Shown piece after piece: positions 43,701 to 54,165 of a DNA stretch of 64,000 bases. The notes below the pieces were generated by a model. That model had not been told where the DNA came from and did not search any database. It was given only the letters and a program-made list of their open reading frames with translations. The stretch is from Brachionus manjavacas. Its lineage: Eukaryota; Rotifera; Eurotatoria; Ploima; Brachionidae. The position numbers were made by a program, and so were the translations under genes. The stretch lies in contig JAHQIY010000003.1 in the NCBI GenBank assembly GCA_019054805.1, forward strand, positions 2,790,001 through 2,854,000, given 5' to 3'. Position 1 is the stretch's first letter. The number at the start of each line of letters is the position of its first letter.

Positions 43701-44628
43701 CAACCTTATATATCTATTTCCGTAAGTATTTCCTCTTGAATATGCTAGATGCAGAGCATTGTTAATTTTAGTTCCTAAATAAAACAGCGGATGCGCAGTA
43801 AATATTGAGTATCTTTTTGGATATCTGGACCTTAAAAAATTACCCCTAATCTAAAAATCGTTTCGTTATCGTTTTTTATGAGGATAAAATTTTGATACAT
43901 GATACAATTTATATAAATTAGAATATAACTTAGTAAAACATACAACTTTTCCTTTTTGTTTACTCAATGAAACCAAGATGAGTCACTGAAATTAAATAAT
44001 CTTTTATGTAAATTAGAGACCAAAATTTATGAAAAATAGTTATTTCAAAATAATTAAGAATTCAATTTTGAAATTTTCAGGATTAATCAAAGGATAGAAT
44101 TGTTTTCTATAAACAACTGATTTACAGTACTTAATTTATTTAAATTTAATAAATTGTTAAAAAATTAAGTACTGTAAATTTTTTTTAATTTTTTAATGAG
44201 TTTTATTTAACTTTGCATTTAGAATAATTAATTGAATAATTAATACATCAAAATTAATATTATTGTTTTTTAAAAGAATATTTTTATCTCAATAAAATTT
44301 AATCATAAAGGGTAAAGAACTATAAGATTTTATTTTAAAAAAAATAGAAAAAAATGAAAATAGATCTTCACTCTAATTAAACTTATAAGATGTTATTACT
44401 GGAATTCAAAGAGGAGGGCTCGAGTATTAGAAGCATGTGATCATGCTAAATCTGTCATGTGGTTAGATCAAAATTTTTAGTTTTAGATTAAAATAAAAGG
44501 TGTTTTTAATGGATTTTTAATTAATAAAAAATTAATGTTTATTAAACACTGTTTATTTGATTTTTAAAATCAGAAAAAGTAGCAAAAGTTTTAAACAAAA
44601 GTAAAATGTTAATTTTAATCAATATTCG
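43701..44628. other. AT-rich DNA with one small palindromic insertion
   Basis: At 44,121-44,178 perfect 17-base arms (TTTACAGTACTTAATTT and its inverse) surround about 24 bases. The TACAGTAC termini resemble those of the Tc1-like element at 56.6 kb, so it may be a minimal MITE. No gene was seen. Confidence 0.6.
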
Positions 44629-44969
44629 GTTTTGTGAAGTTCAGTACAAAAGAACAAAACAAAGTGTAAAAAAATTAAATAACTTTTTTTCTAAAAATTA
44701 GTTCTGTGAATGCTTAATGGTGCAACATTCAAAATTGTATCAACTGTAAAAGTCTGCTAGAAATGTGCAAAATCTCTGCAAAATGTACTTCGCTTCATTA
44801 TATTGAAATTTAATTTCTGCTAAACTCTGCAAATTTAGCAGACCTTAATATTTGATGCAACTTTGAATGTTGCACTATGTTGCTTTAAAAAAAATTAAAT
44901 ATTTAGAAAAAATTTTTTTACATTTTTTTTCTGTTCTTTTAATCAATATGTACTGAATTTTACAAAACC
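44629..44969. mobile_element. 341-bp MITE, best copy of its family
   Basis: The left end GGTTTTGTGAAGTTCAGTAC and the inverse of the right end (GGTTTTGTAAAATTCAGTAC) agree at 18 of 20 bases; arms of ~130 bp follow with decreasing similarity. The centre carries CTCTGCAAATTTAGCAGACC. Related pieces lie at 9,958-10,167, 32,884-33,081 and probably 59,065-59,175. It is non-coding. Confidence 0.75.
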
Positions 44970-46400
44970 TCAAAATTTTAATTTTTCCGTTTAAAGCTTC
45001 ACCCTTTTTTTAATTTCTAATTTGTGTTTTCGAAGTTTTGAAATACATAATTTGAATAATCTATTAAAAATCAATTAGAATTAAATTAAAATTTGTGTTT
45101 ATTTTTTTTATTTAAAGATTAAACATTAAATTTTTAAATAAAAAAATAAAAATAAAAAACTTGTTTCATAATTTTTATTGAAATTTTGATCATTAGATTA
45201 TGATCATGAACTTCAAGTTACCAGCTTGGAAGCAGAAGATACAAAAAAAAATTTTAAAAAGCGACAGAACTTAACTCTACTGGCTCTGTGATTAGGACAT
45301 TAATGTTGAAATTTTCAACCTTTGAACTTTCAATTTTCAATAATTTCATTTTAATTTTTACAGATTTTTTTTAAAAAAAAGAAAATTAAAGTTAATTTTT
45401 AATATTTGGATTTTGTGATGAATCTAGTATTTGATCTGTGAGTGATTTTGAAAAAAGATTTGTAACTAGATGAAACTTTTTAGGATAATGATAGATTTTT
45501 TGCTTCACATAGTCAAATTAGGCACACTTTTTTTTTACTAAATTTTTATAACTGAAAAAAAGAATTAAAGGATATTGAAAAATAAAATTAAAACATTTGG
45601 CATCAATCAAAAATTTTATTAATTGATTCAAAAAATATGAGAATTTACTTATTTGTCTACCAGCTAAAAAGCATTTACGGCCAAACGGGTATAATAGTTT
45701 ATGTTTGGAAAAAACATAAAAATTAAAAATTTTAAATAAGCGGAAATCTTTGCCTACTTCTGTTAGAAATAAGGTGAACTTCATTTAAGCTGAAATTAAT
45801 TCCATCTAAACCATGTTACAATTTTTTGTTAATTATTTTTAGAAAATAAATTTGAACTTGTCTCTTATAAAATGTTTGAACATGGTTGACTTTATGCTAG
45901 CCAAAATGGCACTGTTGAACTCAAAAATTAGAATAAGGTTAATAATAAAATCTGTTTTTAAAGTTGATCTAATTTGGAGATTTTTGATAGAAGATAAGTT
46001 ATATCTCTCTTTAAAGGTAAAGTAAAAAAAAAGAATCGGAATTTCGGTTTTTTGTCAAAATTATGTCAAATTCAAAAAATTAAGCTCATTGTCATACCCA
46101 CGGTGTTGTTTACAGCGTTTTAAATAACAGTAGTTTTTTCTACATAACAATTATTTTAATGATACTAAGTGAATAGATTGTTTGATATTTTTAGTGAGGT
46201 AGTTGTTTGTTTTTATATAAAAAGATATTAAAGAGAAGACTTAGTATTTTTATTGGAATAAATCATTTATCAAGAAAACAAAGATCTTTCCATTATAGGA
46301 TCAATTGCAGCAAGTGCTAGATACAAAACCACGGGTGCAACTCATCTAGCTCTAATTAATGATGTTAAAAAAAAATAATTTAAATTTTTTTAAAAACTTC
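44970..46400. other. AT-rich DNA, no gene supported
   Basis: An 88-codon minus frame at 45,518-45,784 (Phe/Lys-rich) has no recognisable domain and looks like chance. At 46,285-46,370 a plus frame reads GSIAASARYKTTGATHLALI, which I cannot assign. Confidence 0.4.
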
Positions 46401-46404
46401 GTTT

Positions 46405-46860
46405 TGAAATTTTTAAAAGTTAAGTCACAAGTCTTAAGTCAAGTCAAGTGAATGACTTAAAATTTTTTTTTTTCAGTCAAGTCAATGATTTAATAAATCC
46501 ATATTTGATACCAATAAAGTAGTTGCTTCCAAATTCCTGGTCATTAATCTTGACCTATGTGCTTTGTAAATGTAACCAGATTTAGAAAATAATTCTTTCA
46601 ACTGGTCCAGATGAAGCAGGTATTGATAAAAATTTTTGTGCAAGTCATAACTTTTAGTTAAATTTTTGTGACTAATAAACAAGTCTATTTTATTAAAATA
46701 AATTATCGAGGCAGCTAACAGAGAGAAGTTCATTTGACTTTGAATCACTGGTGCAAATGAAATAAAATAATCTTTTTTTTATACTTGCTTGTATCGTCCC
46801 AAAGTTGAAGTGACACATTTAAAAGAATTAAAAAATGCTTGAACCTTTACGTAATATTTA
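46405..46860 (-). pseudogene. hAT transposase C-terminal relic with element end
   Basis: The minus-strand frame 46,748-46,482 ends ...QLKELFSKSGYIYKAHRSRL, MTRNLEATTLLVSNMDLLNH and a stop. The FSKSGYI...RSRL...NLE..TLL..N pattern is the hAT C-terminal dimerisation domain. The frame continues upstream to about 46,830 (STLGRYKQV) with an in-frame stop. About 40 bases past the stop codon lie AAGTCACAAGTCTTAAGTCA-type repeats, matching the hAT-like ends at 32.3 and 36.8 kb. This links those non-coding ends to a hAT transposase. The RNase-H catalytic part is absent. Confidence 0.8.
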
Positions 46861-47049
46861 TCAAGTAAACTATTCATAGGCAATTTATTGTAAAAAAAAA
46901 TAAAAATTTAAAAACCTATTTTTAATTACATAATTGTTTGGCTATGATCTATAAAAAGAAAACAATTCAAATTTAAATATTTTCTCTATGTATATATAAA
47001 TTGTTTATTTCATGTTATATATAAATAAATCTAAAATAACGGTTAGGAT
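46861..47049. other. AT-rich DNA, nothing seen
   Basis: This is a short spacer between the hAT relic and the next inverted-repeat element. Confidence 0.5.
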
Positions 47050-47762
47050 ATGTTCTTTTTGACCGAATTCGGCCAAATTTTGTACATTGACTTTTGTATT
47101 AATTCTTTCTTTTCGAAAGAGCAATAACAAAGAATTAAAATATTTTTTTTATTGTCTTATTCTTCAAAAGTTATTTGAATTTGTACAATTTTACTTTTTT
47201 TCTAAACAAATGGCCTGCCAATTCACCAAATTTATACTCATACTTAAAAGAATTTAAATAAGAAAAGAAAATTACCGAAAAAAATGCCAAAAATTGTGAA
47301 AAAGAAACCGAAAAAAGCTATGACTCTAGAGTAAGAAAAATTTAAAAGGTAAACCGGCTGTATTTTATATATTATGCTTTACTTATTTAGTTATTTAGAT
47401 TTTTAGGGCATAATCTATTATTTTAAGTTTTTTTAACATGCATACAGGACCGAACTAAAAAATTAAGTGAAATCCTATTTTTAATTTATAAGTCATTAAT
47501 AAATTAAAGTTAAAATTTTCAAATCAATTAGGCTATTCTTTCGCCAGATATGAGTAAAAGTAAATTGATACTTAAGATTTTAGAGCGATTAAAAAATTTA
47601 AATTTAAGTAATTTTTTTCAGCAATATTAAAATAAATTATTAAGGGCTTATTTTAATCTTTTTTTATTTCTCTTTAAAATAAAGAATCAAATATCTGGAT
47701 AAAAATTAGAGGACCAGTGTCATTTACAGTTAAATATGTTCCGATTTGGTCAAAAAGAACAT
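47050..47762. mobile_element. 713-bp inverted-repeat element (MITE-like)
   Basis: ATGTTCTTTTTGACCGAATT at 47,050 and the inverse of the right end (ATGTTCTTTTTGACCAAATC, ending 47,762) form 31-base inverted repeats with a few mismatches. The interior has no open frame. I could not identify a target duplication, so the superfamily is open. Confidence 0.65.
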
Positions 47763-49892
47763 TCTTTACTTTCAAACATTTTTTTAATTTATAGATAATA
47801 AAACAGATTATAAAAATTTTTCGAATAACGAATTTGATTTGAAAGCTTCAGTAAAAATTTTAAAAAATGAATCGTTTTAATTTTGTATAAAACTTAATTT
47901 TTTAAGAAAAAATTTCAGAAATTAATAATTTTATTTTAATAATTTATTTTAATTTTTAATTCAAAAGAAAAAATTTCAGAAATTTAATTTTTAATTCAAA
48001 AGAAAAATTGAATAATAAAAAAAATTATTTAAAAAATATGAAAATTTTAAATAAAAAGATGATTTTTGAGTATCTTATAATATAATAGAATAAAACGTTA
48101 TTTGTAGACAATTATTTTTAGAATGTATTTTATAAAATTTATGTTACATGAAGTACATAAAATTGAAAACCTTTTCAAATTCTCTTTTTTGAGAAAACTT
48201 AAAAATAAGAAATTATATATAAGTTCATTAAAAAAATTTAAATGATTCCTTAAAATCAATTGACTAGCCAAAAATGACTCAAAGTATCAATAATTTTTAT
48301 TTTGGCAAATAAAATGACTTTTCTTTAACAAATTAAAATCACTTTATTAACAAATGTTTTTATTATTATTGTCAACGATTATTCAATAAAGAAAACAATC
48401 TTTCGCTCGAATTTTTTCCTTGAGATATTTTTTGTTTATTAAGTAATTTATTTTTATCGTTTATTTAATTCATTAATTTTTTGGGATCAAAATAAAGTAA
48501 TCCTAGCAAGTTGCATTGAATTTTTCAAAAAAGATTAAAGATCATTATTGGAATATTGGATTAATTGGTAAAAAATATATTTTACGTCAATTAATATATT
48601 TAAAAAAAATGAAAAGGTTTTTTATTAAAAATTTTAAAAAATTTTTTAGTGGAAAAAAAGTCCCACTAGTACAAAATAGAAATTATTTCCATTTTTTAGG
48701 CTGTATCTTAATTCAGTAAGTTTTAGTTTAACTGTCAAAGGAATTATGTAATTATTTTTGAATAAAAATTTCTAAGAGAAAAAGTAATTAGTATTAAAAA
48801 GTTAATTTTGAGTAAAAATATGATTTTTAGTTAGGCATTCTTTTAAGGTGAAAAAAAATAAAAATAAAAAGTTGCCTTTTGCAAAATATCAGTTTTAAAT
48901 TTTTTTTTCAATTTTAAATTGTCACTTTACTACATTAGTTCAAATAATAATACGATTTTCAATGTAAATTTTCGAAATGCTAGTCAAAATATTTTTTTTG
49001 TATAAAAATTTAATACTATGAATACAAAATGAATCACGTAGAGTAATTATTTTTAAAATAACATGTCTAAATATTCAAGGTATTTAGCGAATAAAAAATA
49101 CCTACCAATTTAAGAGATAGAGCATACTTTGGATTTAATTTTGCTTATTTTAAATACTAAACATTTTGTCCATAAAGCCTAGAACAAAATTCAAACACGT
49201 TAGTATGCAGCTGCTAAACAGATACAAAATCAATCCCGAACGTGTTGCATAATAGGCAAAGTGCTGGCAATTGATTGAAAAAATACCAACTAAAAGCTGT
49301 TTGCGTACACTTTTAATCAGAAACCTTTTGAGAGAGATAAGATAAAACCAATATTGTTAGCTAATATTTTTATTGTAATGAATAATTTTGCACAACCAAT
49401 TTGTTATATTCGAAAATATAAAATTTCATTTAAAATAAAGAAAATTTTATTTATTTTTAGATTTCTTGAGGCTCGACAATGGGTGATTTTTCAAACTTAA
49501 GGTGATATTTTAGTAAAGGTCTTAACTCTTAGTCTCAATTTAATGAAATTATTAAAAATAAATTCGAATTCGATCTTTTAAAATTGTTTAGCCTCAGCCG
49601 ATAGGACATTTTTTGTTTTTTAAAGTGTCAATAGGTTTTGTTTAATTTTAGGATTTATAACTGAGCTTTTTGTTTGCATAAATAAGCAAAATTCGATGTC
49701 ATATATGATAAGAATTCGATATGAAACAAAATAATAAAATTTCTAAATTATTCACCAAAAAAAAAAAGAAAAAACAAAACACTTAAATTTCAATTAGTTT
49801 AGTTTGTGAAGCCATTAATGAAAAAATCAAAATTTGAATTTTTAAAAAAAAATTTTCTCAATTTTTTTAGATTTTTAAAATTACTTAGCAAA
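47763..49892. other. AT-rich DNA upstream of the CDC42SE-like gene
   Basis: No supported gene or repeat. A 67-codon plus frame at 48,516-48,719 is Lys/Phe/Ile-rich and not recognisable. The last few hundred bases should hold the promoter and 5' UTR of the next gene, but I see no clear core element. Confidence 0.5.
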
Positions 49893-50227
49893 ATGAGCGA
49901 CCATTTATTGTGTTGTTTTTACTTCAACCGAGACTCGTCTCAGCAGCAACACAACCGAAAAGTAATTGAAAATTGCCAATTGATCTCTTTAATAGGTTAT
50001 TTTTTTAGTTTACCATCAGAAACATAGACAAAAGCATGATTGGGTTGCCGACCAATTTCCAGCATTGTGCACACATTGGTTGCTCTGATATCATATCGAA
50101 CGCGTTGCCAATAACCAACGCGTTCGACTCTCAATTGCCGGAAAAATCTGTTCTAGCCAGGCAGCAAAGTGGCGCTCAGCAGCCGCTAGTGGCTCATTTG
50201 AAGCTAATCGATTTGAACGTGTCCTAA
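49893..50227 (+). CDS. CDC42SE2: CDC42 small effector (SPEC-type CRIB protein)
   Basis: A two-exon model gives a 95-residue protein. Exon 1 is 49,893-49,961, the intron 49,962-50,008 (47 bp, GT..AG, phase 0) and exon 2 50,009-50,227. The N-terminus MSDHLLCCFYF has the Cys pair that anchors SPEC proteins to membranes by palmitoylation. A CRIB motif follows: NIDKSMIGLPTNFQHCAHIG, with the key I-x-x-P-x-x-F-x-H-x-x-H-x-G pattern, which binds GTP-loaded CDC42. The C-terminal LVAHLKLIDLN resembles the conserved tail of the family. Length fits (known members about 80-85 residues). The role would be local control of CDC42-driven actin assembly at the plasma membrane. Assignment to SE1 or SE2 cannot be decided. 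A possible poly(A) signal (AATAAA) lies near 50,534. Confidence 0.88.
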
Positions 50228-50629
50228 GCATTTTTGTTAATTTATGAAATTATTCTATACGAACCAATTTTGTTGATCCGATTTCACAGTATTAAAAAGG
50301 GATATTTCATTCCATCTCAGTGGACTATTTGGAAAAAAATTAGCGCTAATTTGTTTTATTTTATTCAGGGACAATGTGCTATGAAGACGAGCGCTGTGTT
50401 CCCTAAAAAAATTATTTTAAGTTTTTTTTTGTTTTATTTTTTTGTGAGTGAAATATTTTTGAATTATTTAAAAATGATTAATATTTTTCTATATTTTTTC
50501 GAATGTTTATCTTTACATAACTAGTTTGTACTAAATAAAATTTGTTTAATTTAGCTTGTAATTAATTTATGGCTGTGGCTTAAAACGGGAAAGAAAAGAT
50601 CTTTTTTTGTTCTTGATAATAAAAAATTT
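50228..50629. other. Probable 3' UTR and spacer of the CDC42SE-like gene
   Basis: A 96-codon plus frame (50,234-50,524) starts just after the stop codon. It is hydrophobic and low in complexity and is better read as 3' UTR. AATAAA near 50,534 may be the poly(A) signal. Confidence 0.5.
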
Positions 50630-51600
50630 TTAAATATACTAATAATTATTATTTGACTTTAAATTTTCAAGATTTCTTCCGCTTTTTATATATTCGACTT
50701 CCTGTGGTCCGACCTGTAGCAGAATTGTAATCATAAAATTCTTTGGGAATTTGAACGGCAAAAAATTCATTTGGTGATCTTCACTGCTTGGAACACTATA
50801 ATCACTTTCAAGACTAATGACTTTTGAACAGCTCTGCAAATAAGCCGATTGTTTGGAAAATATTTAATTTTTATTTTCATGTTTTCTGTACCGAGTTAGA
50901 GCTCTTTCAGAATAAAGTTTAAAATAAAAAATCAAAGTAAAGTAAAATTGGTACTAAAAGAAAATTTAAAAGAGATTTATTGAAAGAGAGAGAGTGATAA
51001 ATTTATTTAATGTAATTGACCAAAGTTATTAATAGGAAATAATTCAATTAATTCCTTTGACTTCCAGGTTAGGTGTAGGTTGAAATTCACATAAAGCGAG
51101 TTAAAAAAACATAAACAAAGAGAAAGACACATAAATTTTTTTTGAAATTAAGTGAAACGTGAAAAAAACAAATAGAAATATTGTATAACTGTTAGAAAAA
51201 CATAAGTTAATTTTATTTATCAAAGTAAAAAAGTTAATTAAAAACATAAACATTTTAGTCGTTATTCATTTTCTTGTTCACTAGAGGTAACCATAAAGCA
51301 AATAGGAAAGAATTTACGCTTAATATCTGTCGCACCAAACAATATAAGAGGATATCCGTACTTAACGACTTTTTAAGTACAGTCTGCATGGAAAATTGAA
51401 TCTATTTTGATGTATGACAACAACTGCTTAGAAGTAACACCAAGTTGAAAGTGGGTCTCTTCACGGCCGTCGTTAATGTCGATACCAAATTAGAACGGTT
51501 GGTCATTTGGAAAGTTCTGTAAGTCAATGTCTTTGTAAGTCTTTCCCATTACATGATCGCTAAGACCTTCGATAGTGTTAACACTATTGAAGAAACAATT
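50630..51600 (-). pseudogene. MULE-type transposase relic
   Basis: On the minus strand about 51,455 to 51,270 reads FQLGVTSKQLLSYIKIDSIF, then HADCT-stop-KVVKYGYPLIL, FGATDIKRKFFPICFMVTSS. This matches the MULE transposase core: the first catalytic Asp lies in H-A-D-x-T, followed by G-x-P and G-x-x-D-x-x-R-x-F-x-P. Upstream, to about 51,560, NTIEGLSDHV...DLQNFPN is also open but holds stops. Further 3', at 50,925-50,630, a frame reading ERALTRYRKHENKN, a stop, YLQSCSKVISLESDYSVP, then after a one-base shift in a T run FYDYNSATGRTTGSRIYKKR and a stop, may be the same protein's C-terminus. The part between is lost. The core is well supported, the tail less so. Confidence 0.7.
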
Positions 51601-52289
51601 TGTGTTTTTTTAACTTTTTCAAAAAATAATGCTTAACTTTATGTTTTTTCTCTCTGCTCCAATATGTTCAACTTTCATTTTCATATTTATGTGGTATTTT
51701 TAGTTTTCACTTTTTTATCTGAGTTTAATCCTCTACCTCTAAGATATACTTAATTATAAAAAAAGAACAATTACAATTTTGGGTCCCAATTTTGCTTAAA
51801 AAAAGTTTAATTAAATTTAGCCTTGAGTGACAGCGTTATTTTAATTCATCCATCCTAATGTTGGTTTTCTGTATTTTCTGTGTTCAATTGCTCCGTTTAG
51901 GCGTTTGTTTTTTAACTGCTTGGAGTATGACTCCAAAATGGTGAAAGTATTATTTACATTAAGTTTTTGAAGTATTAAATTGGATTTAAAAAAAAAAATA
52001 ATGCAAATACCACCAAATTTAGTCTCTGCAAAAACTCTGCAATTTAATATTTAATTAATTTAAATTACATTCAATACTTTTCAGACTAGCAGATTTTTTA
52101 CAGAGACCAAATTTGAGTGCTAAGAAGTAATTATTTTAAAAATTTTGTTTTTGTTCTTTGTTCAAAAATTCACAATGCCTTGAAATGTCGAGATATAAAC
52201 AATATTTTTGAAAATAATTTGCAATTTTGTGATTAAAATAAATACTTTTGTCGTCAAATTAAGTTTTTTTTGTGGAACCCCAAAAAAGT
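51601..52289. other. AT-rich DNA with a 100-bp palindromic MITE
   Basis: At 52,015-52,114 the arms AAATTTAGTCTCTGCAAAAA... and its inverse (26 bases, few mismatches) enclose about 48 bases. The CTCTGC core resembles the 341-bp MITE family. The rest holds nothing supportable. Confidence 0.6.
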
Positions 52290-53969
52290 TTAAGCCTTAA
52301 TTTTTGCTAATAAAATAAAATATACATCATTAAATAAAAATATACACATAATAAAAAATCCTTGCAAAGAACCAACAACTATATAGATATACCATATAAA
52401 TGAATATTTGTTGTTTATTACAGTGCAAATGATTGCCAAAATCCAACTAAGTCCAGTAATAACAAAAATCTTGAGAAATAAGACAATTCTGTTTTTGTCC
52501 GGTACTTTTGACTGCAAGCTCGAGAATTTTTTAATATCCATGTCCACACTTGAAATCAGCTTTACACTTATTAACATCAGAAAAATATTTTCAAATATTA
52601 TAAGACTAACTGGCACCACAAAAAATATCCACAGATCAAAGCTTGACGAAATAAAACAAATCCTGTACCCATAAGATATTCGGTTATAATTTTTTAAGAT
52701 CATAATCAAAGGTAAAATGATCGGAATTGACCACCCACAAATGCTGTACTTTAGGAAAATATTTCTTTTAGATGATTGTTGAAAACTATTGAACATTTTG
52801 AACAAATCAATTGCCATTATATTTGACCAAATAAAAAAGCTCAAATAAAAGTAGTGAAGAAAAAAGCCAGACAGAAAACAGGGCAACGATGGCACCAAGT
52901 CTTTGAGCATGTCATTTATTGATTTATAAATGCGGTTCTCACTTAGAATTAGATCGTTGTTGCTTAGAATCGACGAAACAATAAAACTCACATGAGAAAA
53001 TATCAGCGAAACACTTAGACTAATTACAATTTTTCCTGGCAATTTCTTATTCCATTTTTTAATAAAATAATAAACTATCAAAATAATTAAGCTTATTACA
53101 GAAATCGATTGACCGACTAAGGTAATGTATTTTTTGACCAAATCAGTCTTTTCATCAAATTTGATTCTTGTGAAATTTACAAAATTTTTTTTCTCATTAA
53201 AATCAGTCACATTCATTTCAATTATTATCTCATTTTGTAGATTTCTCAAATCAAAAAGAATTTGCAGACTCATGTAATCAGCAAATACACTTTCTGACTT
53301 AGAACACTGTATAAAAGGTTCTGGCTCATTGCATCTTGCACAATATTCATTTTTATACAATTTTCCTGATTCTGAGAATCTGTATGCGGTGTAATTTGAA
53401 CAAAGTGAAATTATTTCCAAATTATTGAAGTTATTCGGACAAGTGCCGATGTTTTTGATACATTTTCTGGGCCAGGGCACTCCATCCGGCTTGGAGACTT
53501 CATAACCATGCCAAGGTTTTCTGATTCTATGTTCCAAGATTGATGCATTGTATTCTATTTTGGTCTCGAGAGAAAACAATCTTAAATCGCTTATTTCTGC
53601 ACTTTTTAAATTACATAGTGCACAAAATATATTTTTAAAAAATTTATTTGTCCCATGAGAATAAACTGGAATCGACTGGATTATGGTGCTAGGCTCGAGA
53701 ACGCATTTGAGCATTATTTTTTTGATTTGGTAGCTGTCCGAGCATTTGCCAATGGTGTAAATTGTACCATAATCTTTTAGCTCAGAATTGCACTCGTAGT
53801 TTTGCAAAGGAGATGTTGTTTTGGGTGCCATGTCAGAACAACAATCACCAAAAAGATCACATTCGCTGCAAAAGCAGTTTTTATAGTTTGAAGTTGTTTT
53901 GTTAGAGCAAAAGTCATAACATGCAAACAAAATTTTAATATTAAAAAACAGGAGATAAAAAATATTCAT
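52290..53969 (-). CDS. Seven-transmembrane receptor with somatomedin-B-like N-terminus
   Basis: This is an intronless 559-codon gene. Residues 1-16 look like a signal peptide. Residues 17-60 have eight Cys (C17, C21, C32, C34, C37, C43, C44, C60), with GDCCSD as in somatomedin-B modules. The ectodomain has two related motifs, IFCALCN (114-120) and EYCARCN (208-214), and several N-glycosylation sequons. Seven hydrophobic segments fall at about 281-303, 313-335, 363-388, 408-426, 445-468, 494-518 and 524-547. GLSWILAI in TM6 and GSLQGFFI in TM7 are typical of family-B2/Methuselah-like receptors. No clear GAIN/GPS cleavage motif was seen. The ligand is unknown. The PAN-like gene 196 bp upstream on the same strand may be functionally linked but is a separate frame. 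Start: first in-frame ATG, directly before the signal peptide. Confidence 0.88.
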   Translation of the reverse strand: MNIFYLLFFNIKILFACYDFCSNKTTSNYKNCFCSECDLFGDCCSDMAPKTTSPLQNYECNSELKDYGTIYTIGKCSDSYQIKKIMLKCVLEPSTIIQSIPVYSHGTNKFFKNIFCALCNLKSAEISDLRLFSLETKIEYNASILEHRIRKPWHGYEVSKPDGVPWPRKCIKNIGTCPNNFNNLEIISLCSNYTAYRFSESGKLYKNEYCARCNEPEPFIQCSKSESVFADYMSLQILFDLRNLQNEIIIEMNVTDFNEKKNFVNFTRIKFDEKTDLVKKYITLVGQSISVISLIILIVYYFIKKWNKKLPGKIVISLSVSLIFSHVSFIVSSILSNNDLILSENRIYKSINDMLKDLVPSLPCFLSGFFLHYFYLSFFIWSNIMAIDLFKMFNSFQQSSKRNIFLKYSICGWSIPIILPLIMILKNYNRISYGYRICFISSSFDLWIFFVVPVSLIIFENIFLMLISVKLISSVDMDIKKFSSLQSKVPDKNRIVLFLKIFVITGLSWILAIICTVINNKYSFIWYIYIVVGSLQGFFIMCIFLFNDVYFILLAKIKA

Positions 53970-54165
53970 TTTTATTCATATATAAGAAAAAATAAAGTGA
54001 TTTTTAAAGGTTTTAAATTGGAAATTTAATTCATTTAAAAATTTGAACCTCTAATTAAAAATTTTATTCAAATATCAGTTAGCTAGTGTATCAATTTTGG
54101 TTTAAATTTGATTATTTATGTTTTTGTGGAAATTTAATATAAATCCAATATATTGAATTGAATTT

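Noticed and set aside
45518-45784. 88-codon minus frame
   Set aside because: Phe/Lys/Leu-rich composition typical of AT-rich chance frames; no motif.
50234-50524. 96-codon plus frame after the CDC42SE-like gene
   Set aside because: It is hydrophobic and low in complexity, starts just behind a stop codon, and is best read as 3' UTR.
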